This document shows, one piece after another, positions 1 through 11,400 of a stretch of 64,000 bases of DNA (position 1 is the stretch's first letter; each line of letters begins with the position of its first letter). A model generated the notes under the pieces. That model was not told the DNA's origin, did no database searches, and saw nothing but the letters and a program-made list of their open reading frames with translations. Position numbers and translations under genes: made by a program. Origin of the DNA: Rhizaria sp. SCN 62-66 (lineage: Eukaryota; Rhizaria, unplaced); contig MEDY01000164.1 in assembly GCA_001724265.1 (NCBI GenBank), forward strand, positions 1 through 64,000, written 5' to 3'.

Positions 1-423
1 ATCGTATATAGTTCGATTTTTCCGCGGGTGCCATACCTGGGCGAGGAAACGGCGCTTGTGTTCGTCGGCGGTGCCCGGGGCGGGCCACGCGGCGAGCAAA
101 TGGGCCTGGCCGGCGGCGAGCAGCGTCTGGCAGGACTGCAGCTCAATGGGGGTAAGCAGGGCGGTGTGGGCGGCGATGACGGCCTCTGGGGCGGGAGGGA
201 AACAGCGGAGCAAAGCATGATGACAAAGCCAAGGCGAGGAGAGTGAGAGGCGTGCATACGAAGGCAAAAGCAGTCAAGACAAGTGGCATAGCGACGACCC
301 AAGGCGTAATAAAGAGCCCACATGCGTGTAAAAAGGCCGAGACAAGGAAAGAAACGTACTGGCAGCCTCCTCGAGGACCGGCGGCGCCGTCACTGCAGCC
401 GTCGGTGCTGTGAGCGTAGCCAT
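1..423 (-). CDS. UDP-sugar pyrophosphorylase-like protein, N-terminal part (partial)
   Basis: This is the 5' end of a gene that runs off the left edge. Exon 1 is complement(360..423), starting at the ATG at 423-421. Exon 2 is complement(37..185). A second donor (GTATGG) at 36 leads out of the window. The joined frame gives 71 residues, beginning MATLTAPTAAVTAPP and containing LLAAGQAHLLAAWPAPG near residues 45-61. That stretch resembles the N-terminal helical segment of plant and trypanosomatid UDP-sugar pyrophosphorylases (a GQxHLFxxWPxPG pattern), cytosolic enzymes that make UDP-sugars from sugar-1-phosphates and UTP. The nucleotidyltransferase core is outside the window, so the family call rests on this one motif. 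A UDP-GlcNAc pyrophosphorylase relative is the main alternative. The gene is divergent from the methyltransferase gene to the right. Confidence 0.5.
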
Positions 424-1366
424 CGGCTGCAACAGCGGCTCGGGGGCTTGGGATCTGAAGATGAGGTTAGTGCGGTGTCGCGGGACTAGAGCGGGTGCGT
501 GTCGGAGTGTGCTTTCTTGGAGCTGGGCGAGAGACGGGGAAGAGTGTGTTTGTAGGGACCGGGATTGGCAGGGAGGGGCGAGTGGCAGGAGGAAGTTGTG
601 ACGTGTAAGGGGGCGATTCTTAATGCCGAGATATGGCAACCTATATCTCAGGTTTTAGAAGTAATGTTGAATTCTAATACACTAAATAAACGTTTCTAAC
701 GATATACCACTCGTTTTTAGACGCTGACGATTGATGTAGCTAGAACGACATTGTCGTATCTTGGCCATCGCAACCCCCTTGGAGGAAGCTTCGGCTCACA
801 GTCACATCCATAGGCGAACTGAGAACCATCTCGCGACACTCCTGTGATCGTCATTCTGTGATAAAATTACATTGTTAGGTTATAACACACTAATTCACAT
901 TTATTTTCCTTTTTACGCACTCTGATTCACCCACTGCATCCTCCCCGCACCCCACTCTGCCTTGCCTTTCACACAGTCGTTGCGAGAGGCTGCTGCACCT
1001 CATCTCGCTACACGCCTGATACTCTCTGTCTCAGACTCCTTGCACTGCTCTGCCCCACACTGCTCTGCCTTGCACCTGCACCCACGGCCGCGCACCCTGC
1101 AACAGCCGCACTACCTGTGACTGTCTGCGTCTGGCGTCTGCCTGCACGGACTTCAGTTGCACTTGCTCGCTCTCGCACTCGCACTCACGCTAGAGGCACG
1201 ACAGCAACGACGACGCACACGAGCGACGACGACGATGTACCAGGCGCGTCTCCCACATGCGCAGCTGCGTCTCATCGCCAGCACTGCCACCTCAACAGCG
1301 TCCGCCCTCTCACTGACACACCGCGCCAAGAATGCCACAACCACTACAACTACGACCGCCAATTAG
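424..1366. other. Divergent intergenic / 5' leader region
   Basis: This lies between the start of the minus-strand pyrophosphorylase-like gene and the first open codons of the plus-strand SpoU gene. Positions about 640-900 are AT-rich. From about 920 to 1366 the sequence becomes C- and CA-rich, with a short frame from the ATG at 1231 that ends in TAG at 1364-1366. That frame is the same one as the methyltransferase downstream. I see no tRNA, no clear TATA box and no convincing splice donor. Confidence 0.4.
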
Positions 1367-4300
1367 CATTCGACTGCAACTGCGACTACGCTGCGCTCAA
1401 CTCCCCGCCGTTGTCTCTCCGTCTCTGCTTTATTACCACCGCTGGCGCCGCCGCCGCCGCTGGCGTTTCCCCCGCCGCACCTGCCCGCGTCTCTGTCCGC
1501 GCTCGCTGGCCCCACAGTCCTGACGCCGTCCCGGTTCCCCCTCGCCGTCGCGCTGGTAGCGCCGCAGCAGCCCGTCAACACGGGCGCCGTCGCGCGGCTT
1601 ATGTCCGCCTTCGGCCATGCCGAGCTGTACATCTCGCCCACCGACAGCGGCTTCGATGCGCTCTTGCCGGGGGAGATGCTCGCGGACTTTGACGGGGATG
1701 GCACTAAGCTGTCTCTCACGCTCGCCCCGCTCCACTTGCACAGCGAGGCCAGGGGAGGCGACAACATGGCTGCTGCTCCCGACACTGCGACTTACGCTGC
1801 GGCTGCTGCTGCTGCGGCTGCAGGCGTGCCGTTGAAGCTGGGTCAGTGGATCGAGCGGGGCTGGGTGACTCTGCTGCCTCATAGTAACGAGGCGGGGGAC
1901 GTGTGTGGCGACAGTGTCGACAACGACACCGACTCTGTCTTATCCGTGACTCCTTCACAGTTGCGCCCACAGCCACAGTTGCAGTCGCACTCGCCCTTAG
2001 ACTCTGCGGACTCCCTGATGCCGCCGCTGCTGCGCTTTCTCGACTTGCCCGCGTCTGCGCCCCTGTCCCCGCTGCTGCTGACGCTAGCGCGGCCAGCGCT
2101 GTTGCCGCAGCTGCTGCCGCCATCGCTGCTCTGCCCTGCTTGGCTTGCGGGCGCAGACAGGGCCTATGTAAGCAGGTACTTAGACGGCCACAGCAGCGGC
2201 GGTGTCAGTGGTGGCAGCGACGGCTTTGTGGGGGCCGTTTACGCCAGCGAGGCCACCGGCAGCGAATGCCGCCGCGGGTTCCGCGACGTCAGCGTTCTAA
2301 GGGGTAAGGTACTTTCACCCGAGCTCGCGCTGTCGAGCCGTCCGAGCGACGAAGCCCTTAGATCGTCCGAGGCGGCTAAGCACCTTGACGTCCAAACACC
2401 TATCGTCCCCTCTACCCCTTACATCAACAACAACACCACCCGCAGCGGCGGCAACAACGACGGCCATAACAGCAACGTTTTTAACCCTTTTTTCCCGCTC
2501 GCGTCGTGCTTCCTGCGCGACCGCAACGGCGTCGCCCTGGCCCCCCACAGCCCCCACGCGACGGCCTGGTCGCCGCACTGCGAGCTGGTCCTGCGCCTGC
2601 CCCTCGCCGCGCTCGCGCCAGAGGCCGCAGCCGTCGCAGTCGCCGCCGCCGCAGCAGCATCGCAGCCGCCGCCGCAGTCTCAGGCACAGCAGTCGAAGGC
2701 GCAGTCTCTGGGCTTCGTCGAGTTCGTGTGGGCGGCGGCGCGCGTGGGCGTGGCTGAGTTCCAAGGCGCGCACTTGACGCACTGGTCCCCGCCCTACGTC
2801 ACCGCTGCGCTGCACGGGAGTAGCAGCAGCAATAACAGCGGTGGCGAAAAGGGAGGCGATGGTGCTTCCTCATCAGGTTCCTGCTCGGGTGAGGAAAAGT
2901 CGGGATGTATCGCTGATAATGCAGAGTTGCAGGATGTCAACAATGAAAATAGTAATAACACGACTAACTCTAATACTTCCAACGGTTTCTTTTCTGAAAC
3001 TAGCGCTTCTGCTGGCGCTGCAGTCGACTCCCGTCCATGCTTGTCGCTGCCGTTCGCTCGCTCGCACCCGTGTGTTGCCGTCACCGCGCTGTCCTACTCG
3101 ACCGCCACCACCAACGGCTCCCGCGTGCTGCACCGCGCGCGGCTGTTTTCGCACCTGGAGGAGCTGCTCCCGTCGTTCGACGTCGTGATCGGCACTTCGG
3201 CGATGCTGCGGCCGTCGCCGGAACACCTCCGGGCCCCGGTCAGGCTGCCCTGGGAGTTTGACTGGCCCGCCATCTTCAACGCCAATACGACCTTAAACAA
3301 CAACAACAACAACAACGACAACAACGCTGTTGCTAATGAGAGCGCGACATACAACGCGGCTAGAGTTGGAGACGAGGACACGGCGAAACTTGAGTTCCAA
3401 GAGCGCATCAACACCGTAGTCGCATCCGTCCTCGCTTCCCGCTCAAACGCGAGCTCTAGCTCTGACTCGGGCTCTGACTCGGGCTCTGGCTCTGGCTCTG
3501 GCGCTGAGTCTAGCCCGCAGTCTCCGACGAGCGTCCCCCATCCCTTGCCTTCCGCCAGCCGCGCCCCGTCGGTGCTGCTGGTGCTGGGGCGCGAGTCTCA
3601 CGGCTTAACTTCGCGCGAGCTGTCCCTCTGCGACGCGATCGTCACCATCCCGGGCCCTGCGGCGTCGGGGGGCACGAACCACTCGCTTAACCTGGCCCAG
3701 GCCGCCGGCTGCGTGCTGTATGAGGCCGCGCGCGCGGAGTCTCAGTGGCGCAGTCTAAGCGCGAACAACAACAACAACAACAACAAAAACAATAACAACA
3801 ATCGCAACAAAAACAGCGGTCACGATCGTCACAACACGAGTGCCGGCTTTGTTGTAAGCCAAAGCCCTCATGCTGCTGCTACAGACGCGTCGAAGAGTGA
3901 TGCGAGGACGGCGACGGGCTGGTTTGATCCCCACGCACCTGCTGATCTAAGTACCCCCTTAGACGGCGCACTGGACCAGCCTCCTGCCTGGGCCCTTACT
4001 CCCCAGGGCTTTGACGCAACTCTTAATAGCAGCAGCAGCAGCAGTGAGAGTACCTCTAAAAAGTCTTTTTTTAAGCCCAAGACCCCGTCTCATGTTGCTG
4101 CGACTGATCCAGCTGGTGTAGACCCTGCGAGCGCCGGATTTGGCTACCCGGGCTCTGCGCTGCACTGCCCTGCGCCCGCCGCGCTGGCGGTGCCGCCGCA
4201 GGCCCGCGCGGCGCTGTACCGCGTCGCCCGCTCGCTGTTCGCGTTGCTGGACCCGGCGCTGCTGGTCAAGGGCGACCGGCCGCTGCGGCCGCTGCGGGGC

Positions 4301-4924
4301 GCCGACCCCGCGGCCGCCGACGCCGAGGACCTGCGCAGCGACCGGCTCTGCGGCCGCGGGTTTGGCACGGGTGCCGGTGGTGGTGGCAGTGTTTTGGCGG
4401 CGTCAATGGCGGCGTCCTTAGCGGCAGCGGTGGGGCCGGGGGGCGCGCTGCCGCGGCGCCACCACTTAGACCTCCGCCGCAGCGGCCTAAGTACCCCCTT
4501 AGACCAGAGCACCGCCTCTGACGCGAGCAGTGAGAGCACTAACTCCGACGACGGCGACAGTGCGGCTGCGTCTGTGTCTGTGTCGACGTCGTCGTACGCC
4601 GCCCCGCTGCCCGCCAGCCGCGGCCTGCCTTCGAACGCGCAGGGCCGTTCCCACGCCGAGGACCTGGCCGTGGCGGTGCGCAAAGTGCTGCTGTCGGTGC
4701 GGCTGTCCCGGGGCGAGTTTGGCGCCACCAAGCGGCTGTTCGAGTGGCTGGCCAAGCACGTGCGGCTCATGCGAGTTGCGGTTGCCGAGGCCGAGGCCGA
4801 GGCCGCCGCGGCTAAGGCCGAGGTTGCGGTGGCAAAGGCAGAGGCGGCTGCTGCGAAGGCCGAGACGGCTGTGGCGAAGAAGGAAGCTGATGCTGCGAAG
4901 GCTGAGCTGGCGCGGTTGAGCTAG
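1367..4924 (+). CDS. SpoU/TrmJ-like RNA 2'-O-methyltransferase with low-complexity insertions
   Basis: This is a SPOUT-family enzyme predicted to transfer a methyl group from AdoMet to a ribose 2'-OH, most like TrmJ (tRNA position 32). The first ATG of the long frame (1601) is too late: just upstream in the same frame is LAVALVAPQQPVNTGAVARL, the conserved SpoU first strand and N-G-A loop. The frame is open back to 1367, so the true start lies upstream, through an unseen exon or past the TAG at 1364. IGTSAMLR (about 3190-3215) matches the TrmJ VGTSAR element. VLGRESHGLTSRELSLCDAI (3581-3640) and SLNLAQAAGCVLYEAAR (3682-3732) are the AdoMet-binding trefoil-knot motifs. Between them lie Asn, Ser and Ala runs, making the protein several times the usual 250 aa. 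The C-terminus is a charged Ala-rich helix. The terminal TAG is followed four codons later by TAA. Two copies of the inverted-repeat element fall in this gene. Confidence 0.75.
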   Translation, partial: HSTATATTLRSTPRRCLSVSALLPPLAPPPPLAFPPPHLPASLSALAGPTVLTPSRFPLAVALVAPQQPVNTGAVARLMSAFGHAELYISPTDSGFDALLPGEMLADFDGDGTKLSLTLAPLHLHSEARGGDNMAAAPDTATYAAAAAAAAAGVPLKLGQWIERGWVTLLPHSNEAGDVCGDSVDNDTDSVLSVTPSQLRPQPQLQSHSPLDSADSLMPPLLRFLDLPASAPLSPLLLTLARPALLPQLLPPSLLCPAWLAGADRAYVSRYLDGHSSGGVSGGSDGFVGAVYASEATGSECRRGFRDVSVLRGKVLSPELALSSRPSDEALRSSEAAKHLDVQTPIVPSTPYINNNTTRSGGNNDGHNSNVFNPFFPLASCFLRDRNGVALAPHSPHATAWSPHCELVLRLPLAALAPEAAAVAVAAAAAASQPPPQSQAQQSKAQSLGFVEFVWAAARVGVAEFQGAHLTHWSPPYVTAALHGSSSSNNSGGEKGGDGASSSGSCSGEEKSGCIADNAELQDVNNENSNNTTNSNTSNGFFSETSASAGAAVDSRPCLSLPFARSHPCVAVTALSYSTATTNGSRVLHRARLFSHLEELLPSFDVVIGTSAMLRPSPEHLRAPVRLPWEFDWPAIFNANTTLNNNNNNNDNNAVANESATYNAARVGDEDTAKLEFQERINTVVASVLASRSNASSSSDSGSDSGSGSGSGAESSPQSPTSVPHPLPSASRAPSVLLVLGRESHGLTSRELSLCDAIVTIPGPAASGGTNHSLNLAQAAGCVLYEAARAESQWRSLSANNNNNNNKNNNNNRNKNSGHDRHNTSAGFVVSQSPHAAATDASKSDARTATGWFDPHAPADLSTPLDGALDQPPAWALTPQGFDATLNSSSSSSESTSKKSFFKPKTPSHVAATDPAGVDPASAGFGYPGSALHCPAPAALAVPPQARAALYRVARSLFALLDPALLVKGDRPLRPLRGADPAAADAEDLRSDRLCGRGFGTGAGGGGSVLAASMAASLAAAVGPGGALPRRHHLDLRRSGLSTPLDQSTASDASSESTNSDDGDSAAASVSVSTSSYAAPLPASRGLPSNAQGRSHAEDLAVAVRKVLLSVRLSRGEFGATKRLFEWLAKHVRLMRVAVAEAEAEAAAAKAEVAVAKAEAAAAKAETAVAKKEADAAKAELARLS
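3295..3324 (+). repeat. AAC trinucleotide run (poly-Asn)
   Basis: This is a short microsatellite of AAC units inside the SpoU gene, encoding Asn. A second, less regular run lies at about 3764-3810. Both sit in the insert between the two conserved halves of the enzyme. Confidence 0.8.
3946..3963 (+). repeat. Inverted-repeat element, copy 1
   Basis: TCTAAG-TACCCC-CTTAGA: a perfect 6-bp stem with a 6-nt C-rich loop. It is read here in the frame CTA AGT ACC CCC TTA (L S T P L). Confidence 0.75.
4486..4503 (+). repeat. Inverted-repeat element, copy 2
   Basis: CCTAAG-TACCCC-CTTAGA: a 5-bp stem with the outermost pair mismatched. It is in the same reading frame as copy 1 (L S T P L D). A half-site (CTTAGACC) lies about 20 nt upstream. 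Confidence 0.7.
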
Positions 4925-5435
4925 ACTGCGAGCAAGTAAATGCTTGAACGACCACGTTTTGCTTTGTTTCATATTTTCTATGTCATGTTATTTAGAGCAC
5001 GCGAGATTCTTTATTTAGTTCAATCTAAACATATTTATTCATTCAAATACAGTGATGTAAAAGTGATCTTTAGCTTATTTTTCACCAAGTCGCAGAGTCT
5101 CCCACTTTTATCAACAACTCTTTTGCGTTCCGTTCGCCCAAACGTTCTGACATATAAGAATGATTTAATATAGCACAAGCTTGAGTAGATGCCCGGCAGA
5201 TAAGCTTATTGTGCATTGATGTTTACTGTTTATTCATAAATACTATCTACCCCGCCGGAATAAAACGTACTGGAGTAGGTAAGCTCATCCCCGCTGATCC
5301 ATCCGATCTCATCCGAGTAGTAAGTATCCTTTCATAAAATGGTTTCTAAAGTAAAATGATTTCAAGCATTTAAGCGTTGCGTTACTTGTCACGTCTGAGT
5401 AGTTATACGTGTGGTTTGAGTTCTGCGAAATAAAC
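4925..5435. other. Convergent intergenic region
   Basis: AT-rich DNA between the 3' ends of the SpoU gene (+) and the Sfi1-like gene (-). AATAAA on the minus strand at 5229-5234, about 200 nt past the Sfi1-like stop, is a candidate poly(A) signal. GGAATAAAAC near 5258 could serve the plus-strand gene. I see no RNA gene. Confidence 0.4.
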
Positions 5436-8400
5436 TTAGATATCTTCCTCAAACTCGCGTGCGAGCGCGTAATACGCGTCTAGGGCTCCAAGCCCGTCCT
5501 CGTCCTCCTCTGCACCACGGTCACCGGCGACAACATCAACATGGCCACTGCTCACAGTGCTGCCACGAGCATCAGTGTTGCCGTTGGCGCCGTCGTCAGT
5601 GGCTCCGCCGTGCCAGCGGGTGTTAGCAACCAGGCTGTCGCTGTTGTCGTTGCTGGAGTCGAAAGCGCGGGTCACTGCAGCAGCCTCCGCCACATCCTCA
5701 GCCTCCGGCTCCGGCTCCGGCTCGGCAAAGAGATACGAGTCTTCATACAAGTCGCTGTTATCTGCACCGTCGTCTGCGCGGGCAACAAGGGACTCCGTGT
5801 TGTTTCCACCCTCGTTATACGCAGCGTGAGCCGCATCAGCGTCAGCTTCAGCTTGATTCCTCGCAGCAGCAGCAGCAGCAGCAGCGGCGGCAGCAGCCTC
5901 AGCCTCAGCAGCATCAAGTTCAGCGTCGTTGTACTCATCAATGTAAGTACCTTGCTCCTCAGTGTAAGCATCCTGGTCTCCAGTGTAAGGTTGGTACGAC
6001 TCTTCGCCCATTGCAGCACCAGTATGATCAGTATCGCTGGGAGTGCTAACGCCGTCTTCAATGGAGGTATATGTACCCTCGTTCAAGCCATTAGAAGCTG
6101 TTGTCGCAGCAGCTGCATCAGTCTCAACCTCGGCAGCAACCTCAGCATCAGCGTTGTACATGTGATCACCAATAGCGTTGTTGTAATTCTGACCGTCCTT
6201 GGCGTAGCTAGCCTTCACGGTGGCCAACGGATCATAGGTACTGAGATCAAAGTCACGACTCGACACAACACCCTTGCTCTTGCGGCCACTATTGGAGGCA
6301 CCAGCGTTCAGACTGCTGTAGCCGCTCGAGCCCCCCATAACGCGCGCCTGCCTCGGCGTCGGCTTGATGTGGCTCGTCGGGTGGAGGTATATGACGCGGC
6401 CCGGCGACTGAGAGCCGCTGCGCCGCGCGACCGTGCCCGCCGCCGCCGCTACCGCGGACCGAGCTCGCGCCCGCGCCGCGCCGGTCAGCGCGCCCGCGCC
6501 AGAGCCCGCGCCCGCGGAAAGCACCGCCGCAGCCGAGCCGGTCAGGCCAGCGCCGCTGCTGCCCGCTGCGGAGCCCGCGGCGGAAGCGGCAGCGGCGGCG
6601 GCGGCGGCGTTGATGGCGGCGGTGAGAGAGCGCTGCCGAGACGGGTGCAGTGTGATGTTAGGGGAGATTGACGTGCGGGGGGAGACGATGAATGGCGACC
6701 GCAAGGGGTGAATGTGAGCGGCAGAGTGACCGTGAGCAGCAGCGTTGGCGTGGCCGTGAGCGCTGGTCTTGGTGCTAGTGCTGCTGAAGCTCATGGTGCC
6801 GTTGGCCTTGCTCATCGCTTGCGCCTGTCGCAAGGCCTGCGTGTGCGAGACAAGCGTACCCGTGACCATGGGTCCCTGCCCCAGGTGCCACCACGACCGG
6901 TCCGTCAGCACCGACTCTGGTCCGGTCAAAGCCACGCCAACGCCAGTCAAAGCTGCACTGGCACCGGTCAGAGCGGGCTGGTAGTCAAAGGCAGCAGTGG
7001 AGCGATTGTTGCTGTGAGCCACAGCAGCGTTGCTGGTTGAGTAGCTGTTGTGAACCAAGCTATCGTCGGTCATGGGCACGTAGTCTAAGTACTCAGCGTC
7101 TAAGCGGCCTGCGCCCGGATAAGTTCCCAGCTGCTGAGCAGCGGGAGCGTTCCGACTGGTGTTGAGCACGGCAGCAGCAGCTTCGGCCGCAATAATTGCC
7201 GCCGCCTCAGCCTCGGTCTCGGCCGCCTGCGCCCACTTGTGCGCTCGCGCAGCCTTTTCGGCAACACTTACATTCGCAGCGGGAGTGCTTACACTCGCAT
7301 TGGGAGTCAATGTGATACCGTTGTTTAAGTACTCAGCAAGATCCCACGTAGAAGCCGCCTTGCTCCCGCCACGCTGGGCCCTTAGATCCCTCTCCGCGGC
7401 CCTTAGCCCGCCGTCCCCGAGCTCACGGTCACCCAAACTAATGTTTGTCGGCTCACGGAACGCAGACTCAGGCCGCAGCCGCTGGCCCTCAGTGTAGCCC
7501 CAGTCGGATTTAAGGTTGGCCGCCTCATTGGCGAGCATATTTGCGATCTCGCGGTCCGGTGGCACAAGCGACAACGCCTCATTCACGGCAGCAGTAGCAG
7601 CGCCACCGGCGGTCGTTGTGTTGTACATGTATGCAGGCCGGCCTGTGGCCCTTAGACTGTCGACCCGGCGCACGGCGTCTGCGAGCGCGGCCTCAGAAGC
7701 GGCCGCGGCGGCGCGCGCGGCGGCCGCAGTTTCGGCGGCCGAGGAAGCAGAGGCAGCGGCCGCGGCGGCGCGGGCGGCGGCGGCAGCGGAGCGAGGGGAC
7801 AGAGGTACAGGAGCAGGGGTAGGAGCGACGGAAACAACAGCAGCAGTAGTAGCAGGAACAAAGACAGCATCATTGTTGTCCTCAGAGGTCTTAGCATCAG
7901 TCTTTGCCTTGTTGGCAGCAGCTGCTGCTGCTCCAGCAGTGCTAGCAGCAGAAGCAGCAGCAACAGCAGCAGCAGCCTTCGCCTCAGCCTGTGCAGCAGC
8001 CTTTGCATTGCTGCTGAAGCTTTGACCGTTATTGTTTGCAGCCAGAGCGTCAGTCCACTTCTGCCACACCACACGCATGGCCCTTTGATCGCGGATATTG
8101 ACAAACTTCCCGACCCTTACCCGCAGCTTACTCAGCGCCGCCCATGCCCTGAGTGCCGCGCGCGCGCGCCGTGCCTCTGACCGCGCGGCAAGCAGGCGTC
8201 CGCGCGCGCGCAGAGCAGCCGTCTGGCGCCAGGCCTGGAAGTTCAGCCGGGAGAGGGTTTGCCGGCGGTGCAGGAAGGCAACGGCAAGAGAGCGCGGGGA
8301 CGGCGGTTGATCGAACTCATCACCGTTGGCCGTGGAGTCGTCGCCGGTGCCGTACGCGTGGCGCTCACGGCCACCCGTAAAGTTCAGACTGTCGTCGTGG

Positions 8401-11400
8401 CTGTCGCTGCCCTGGGCGTTGGCGCTGTTTGGGTTAGGAGCGATGCCGGCGAGGTCATTGTAGAGCGTGGCTCTATGCGTCTCCGCGTGGGAGCCTGTGC
8501 GGGCCCCGACCGACACAACGTCGCCAACAGAGCCACTCTCGCCGTTCACAGGGCCGCCAGTGCTGCCATGAGCAGTGTTGGTGTTATTGTTAGCCAAAGC
8601 GGCGAGCGCTGTTTCAGCAAGTGTGGGCTCAAGCCAGAGAGCGCTGGGGACAACACCGAAAACACGCTGTTGCGGGGCACTTAGACTTGAGCTGCCACTA
8701 TTTGCGCCAGAACTGACAAGGCCGTGATAGTTGTTGTTGTTGTTGCCATTGGCATTCCAGTGCTCGATGAACGACACATCGCCAAGGACCGAAAAAAGAG
8801 GCCCGTCAGTCGGCCCCATAGCTGCACCATTATTAGCACTGCTAGCGGCAGCAGGGGGGTCGCCGCCGCTGTCCTTGTCCGCCAGCCAGCGTTCGCGCTC
8901 CCGCTGCTCGTACCACAGTGGCAGCGGCACGTGGATCAGCAAACCCTGGGAAATGGCGCGGTGAGCGGCCGCGGCGGCGGCGGAGGCCGCGGCGGGAGTC
9001 GCGGGCCGGCGCAATGCCAGCGTAAGCGCGACCGACGCGGCGTGGGCGCGCGCGATTGGGTCGATGTACACGTTCGTGCTACTAAGACTTTGACCATCCG
9101 CGTTCTCGTAGGCGTTGCTGGGGCCGCCAAGACCGATAGAGACAAGGGCGCTTACAAACGCACCGAACGACGTCTGAGGGTCCAGGGTAAGTGTCTGGGG
9201 GTTGCTGTAAGGGTATCCGTCCCACCGCAGCGCGAGCAAGTAAGGGTCCTTGTCCCAATCAAAGTTAGGCCGCACATACGTGCGACGACTCACGAAGCTG
9301 CTATGAACACCGCCGTTCGTGGTTGTGAGAGCGTTGTTGTTGCCGTTAGCGCTAGCGTTGCTGTTGTTGTTGTTGTTGTTGTTGTAGCGTGTGACACGCG
9401 CAGCGGTAGTGGCGGCCACCCAGTGCTTCAGCGCGGCGGCAGCGACACTGCGCGCTTGCGCCTGCAACGCGAGCCGCGTCGACAGCGCCTTCTGGCGCCG
9501 CAGGAGGGAGTAGGCGCGCAGGCGGGCGAAGAGGGACTGTGCGCGGGCGCGCTCACGGTCACCGCGGTGCGCGGCCGCCAAGGAGCTGTGGTGGAGATGT
9601 AAACAAAAAGAAGTAAAATTAAGATGAGAAATGACGCGAGCAAAGAATACAATGCACAAAAATCAATTTTAACGCATAAAAACTCGATTATGTTTGATTT
9701 GTTCAATACTTGTTATATTACGTACGCAAAATGCTTGCAGAGGGCTGCGTTGGCCTTCAGTGCAGCCACCGCCCTGCGCATGATCCAGTCCGCAGCCACC
9801 ATGGCAGCCGTCTCACGGGCGCCGCGGCGGGCGCGCGCGGCGTCGGCGGCGGCGGCCAGCGCGCGGAGCCCGCGGGCAAGGCCATTGCGGCGCGCTGCGG
9901 CCGCAGGCGCGGCGACGGCGAGGCTGCGCGGCAGAGCTATCCTTGAAAGAGTTCTACCTCCGCTGGAGCGGGCACTGTTCACAGTGCTTGTGGTGTTCGC
10001 GCCAGCAGTAGTGCTGTCGAAGCCGGCGTAGTGGAGCCAGCGTGCAAGCGCGCGCTTTGTCGCCACCATCTTAAACGCCTTGTCAGCGGTGGCGTTGACC
10101 TTGGCCTGAGCCTTGAGGCCGGCCCAAGAGCGCCAGGCGCCGAAGGAGGAGACTAGCTCGACCTTGCGGCGCAGGGCCAGGCGCCGGCTAGATATGATAT
10201 GTACGCACCAAGAATGACGTATTTGTAAATGATTTTAAAATTTTGAGTGTAAAACAATTTGTGTTAGTTAAAAACAATAGAAATTTTGTAAAATAAAAAA
10301 ATTCAAAGTATGTAGGCTCGTTTTAAGGAATCAACACGTTCGTAACAGGTTAAACCACAACTAGTTAGCAAGTTTTTATCTTTTCATAATTAAAGAACGT
10401 ACCTCGTGACGTCGCGCCACCTTCTGAGCGCCTCCGCAGCAAGCGCGCCGTTCCTGCGCGCGGCCACCTCTTCCCCGGCCTCCGCGAGCGTCTGCACTCG
10501 CGCGCGCCACAACTTCACCCCGCGAGCCAAAGCGACCGCGCGGCGGAAGCAGCGCGCCTTGGCCTCTGCCTCGCCCGCCGCGCGCGCCGCGACGAAGGCC
10601 GTGGCCCAGGCAGTCAGCGCTGCGGCGGCGAGGCGGCGCCGCTGCAGCGCGGCGACGGCGGCAGCGGGGGCGGCCAGCCGCGCCAAGGGGGCGGCGGCCG
10701 CAGCGGCCCAGTGATTCAGCGCGGCCCGGGGCAGCACGCGGGCGCGGGCGCGGGCCAGCGCAGTGCACAGACGGCGGGCGGCGGCGCGGCGGCGGCGGGC
10801 AGCCAGCCAGAGAGCAAGGTAGCGGCGCAAGAGAGAACGCGGGAGCACGTGGGAGGAAGTTAGGCCGCCGAGGAGAAAAGTGCTCTCATTAGTCGTCATG
10901 GTGCCGTTGACACTCGCGTTGTTGCTGTTGCGGGCGTTGTGGATAAAGGAGAACGAGGGCTCTTGCTGAGTATGCACCAAGTAAAACGACGTCTCGACAA
11001 CACCATTGGCATTTGGGCTCGTCACATCGGTTCCGCCATTCACGCTGCTGTTAACTCCGTCCTCGTCATCGTCGTCTTGCAAGAACAGAGCCGCAGCAGC
11101 CTCGGCAACAGAGCGGTTGCCAACATTCACCTTCGCAGGTCCCCTCCGATTGCCAGCGTTGTAAACAGCTGCAGCAGCAGTAGAGCTAGAGCTCGAGTTA
11201 GCGCGAGCACTGCTAGAGATGGTCTTTTGCTGGTTCATCTGGTCTTGCTTCTGCTGCACAAACTCCCTCAGCTTGCTCTCGAGCTCCCCTTCCTTCTCCT
11301 TGCTGCCCGCCGTTACCCGCCGCCACTGCGCCACCGCCGCCGCCACGGCGTCTTTGCGCTGCCGGACTGCGACGCGCCGCGCCAGCGCCGCGGCGGCAGC

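Noticed and set aside
1117-1692. Overlapping open frame with low-complexity Thr/Arg/Ala peptide
   Set aside because: It overlaps the SpoU frame, which carries the conserved motif; this frame has no recognisable domain.
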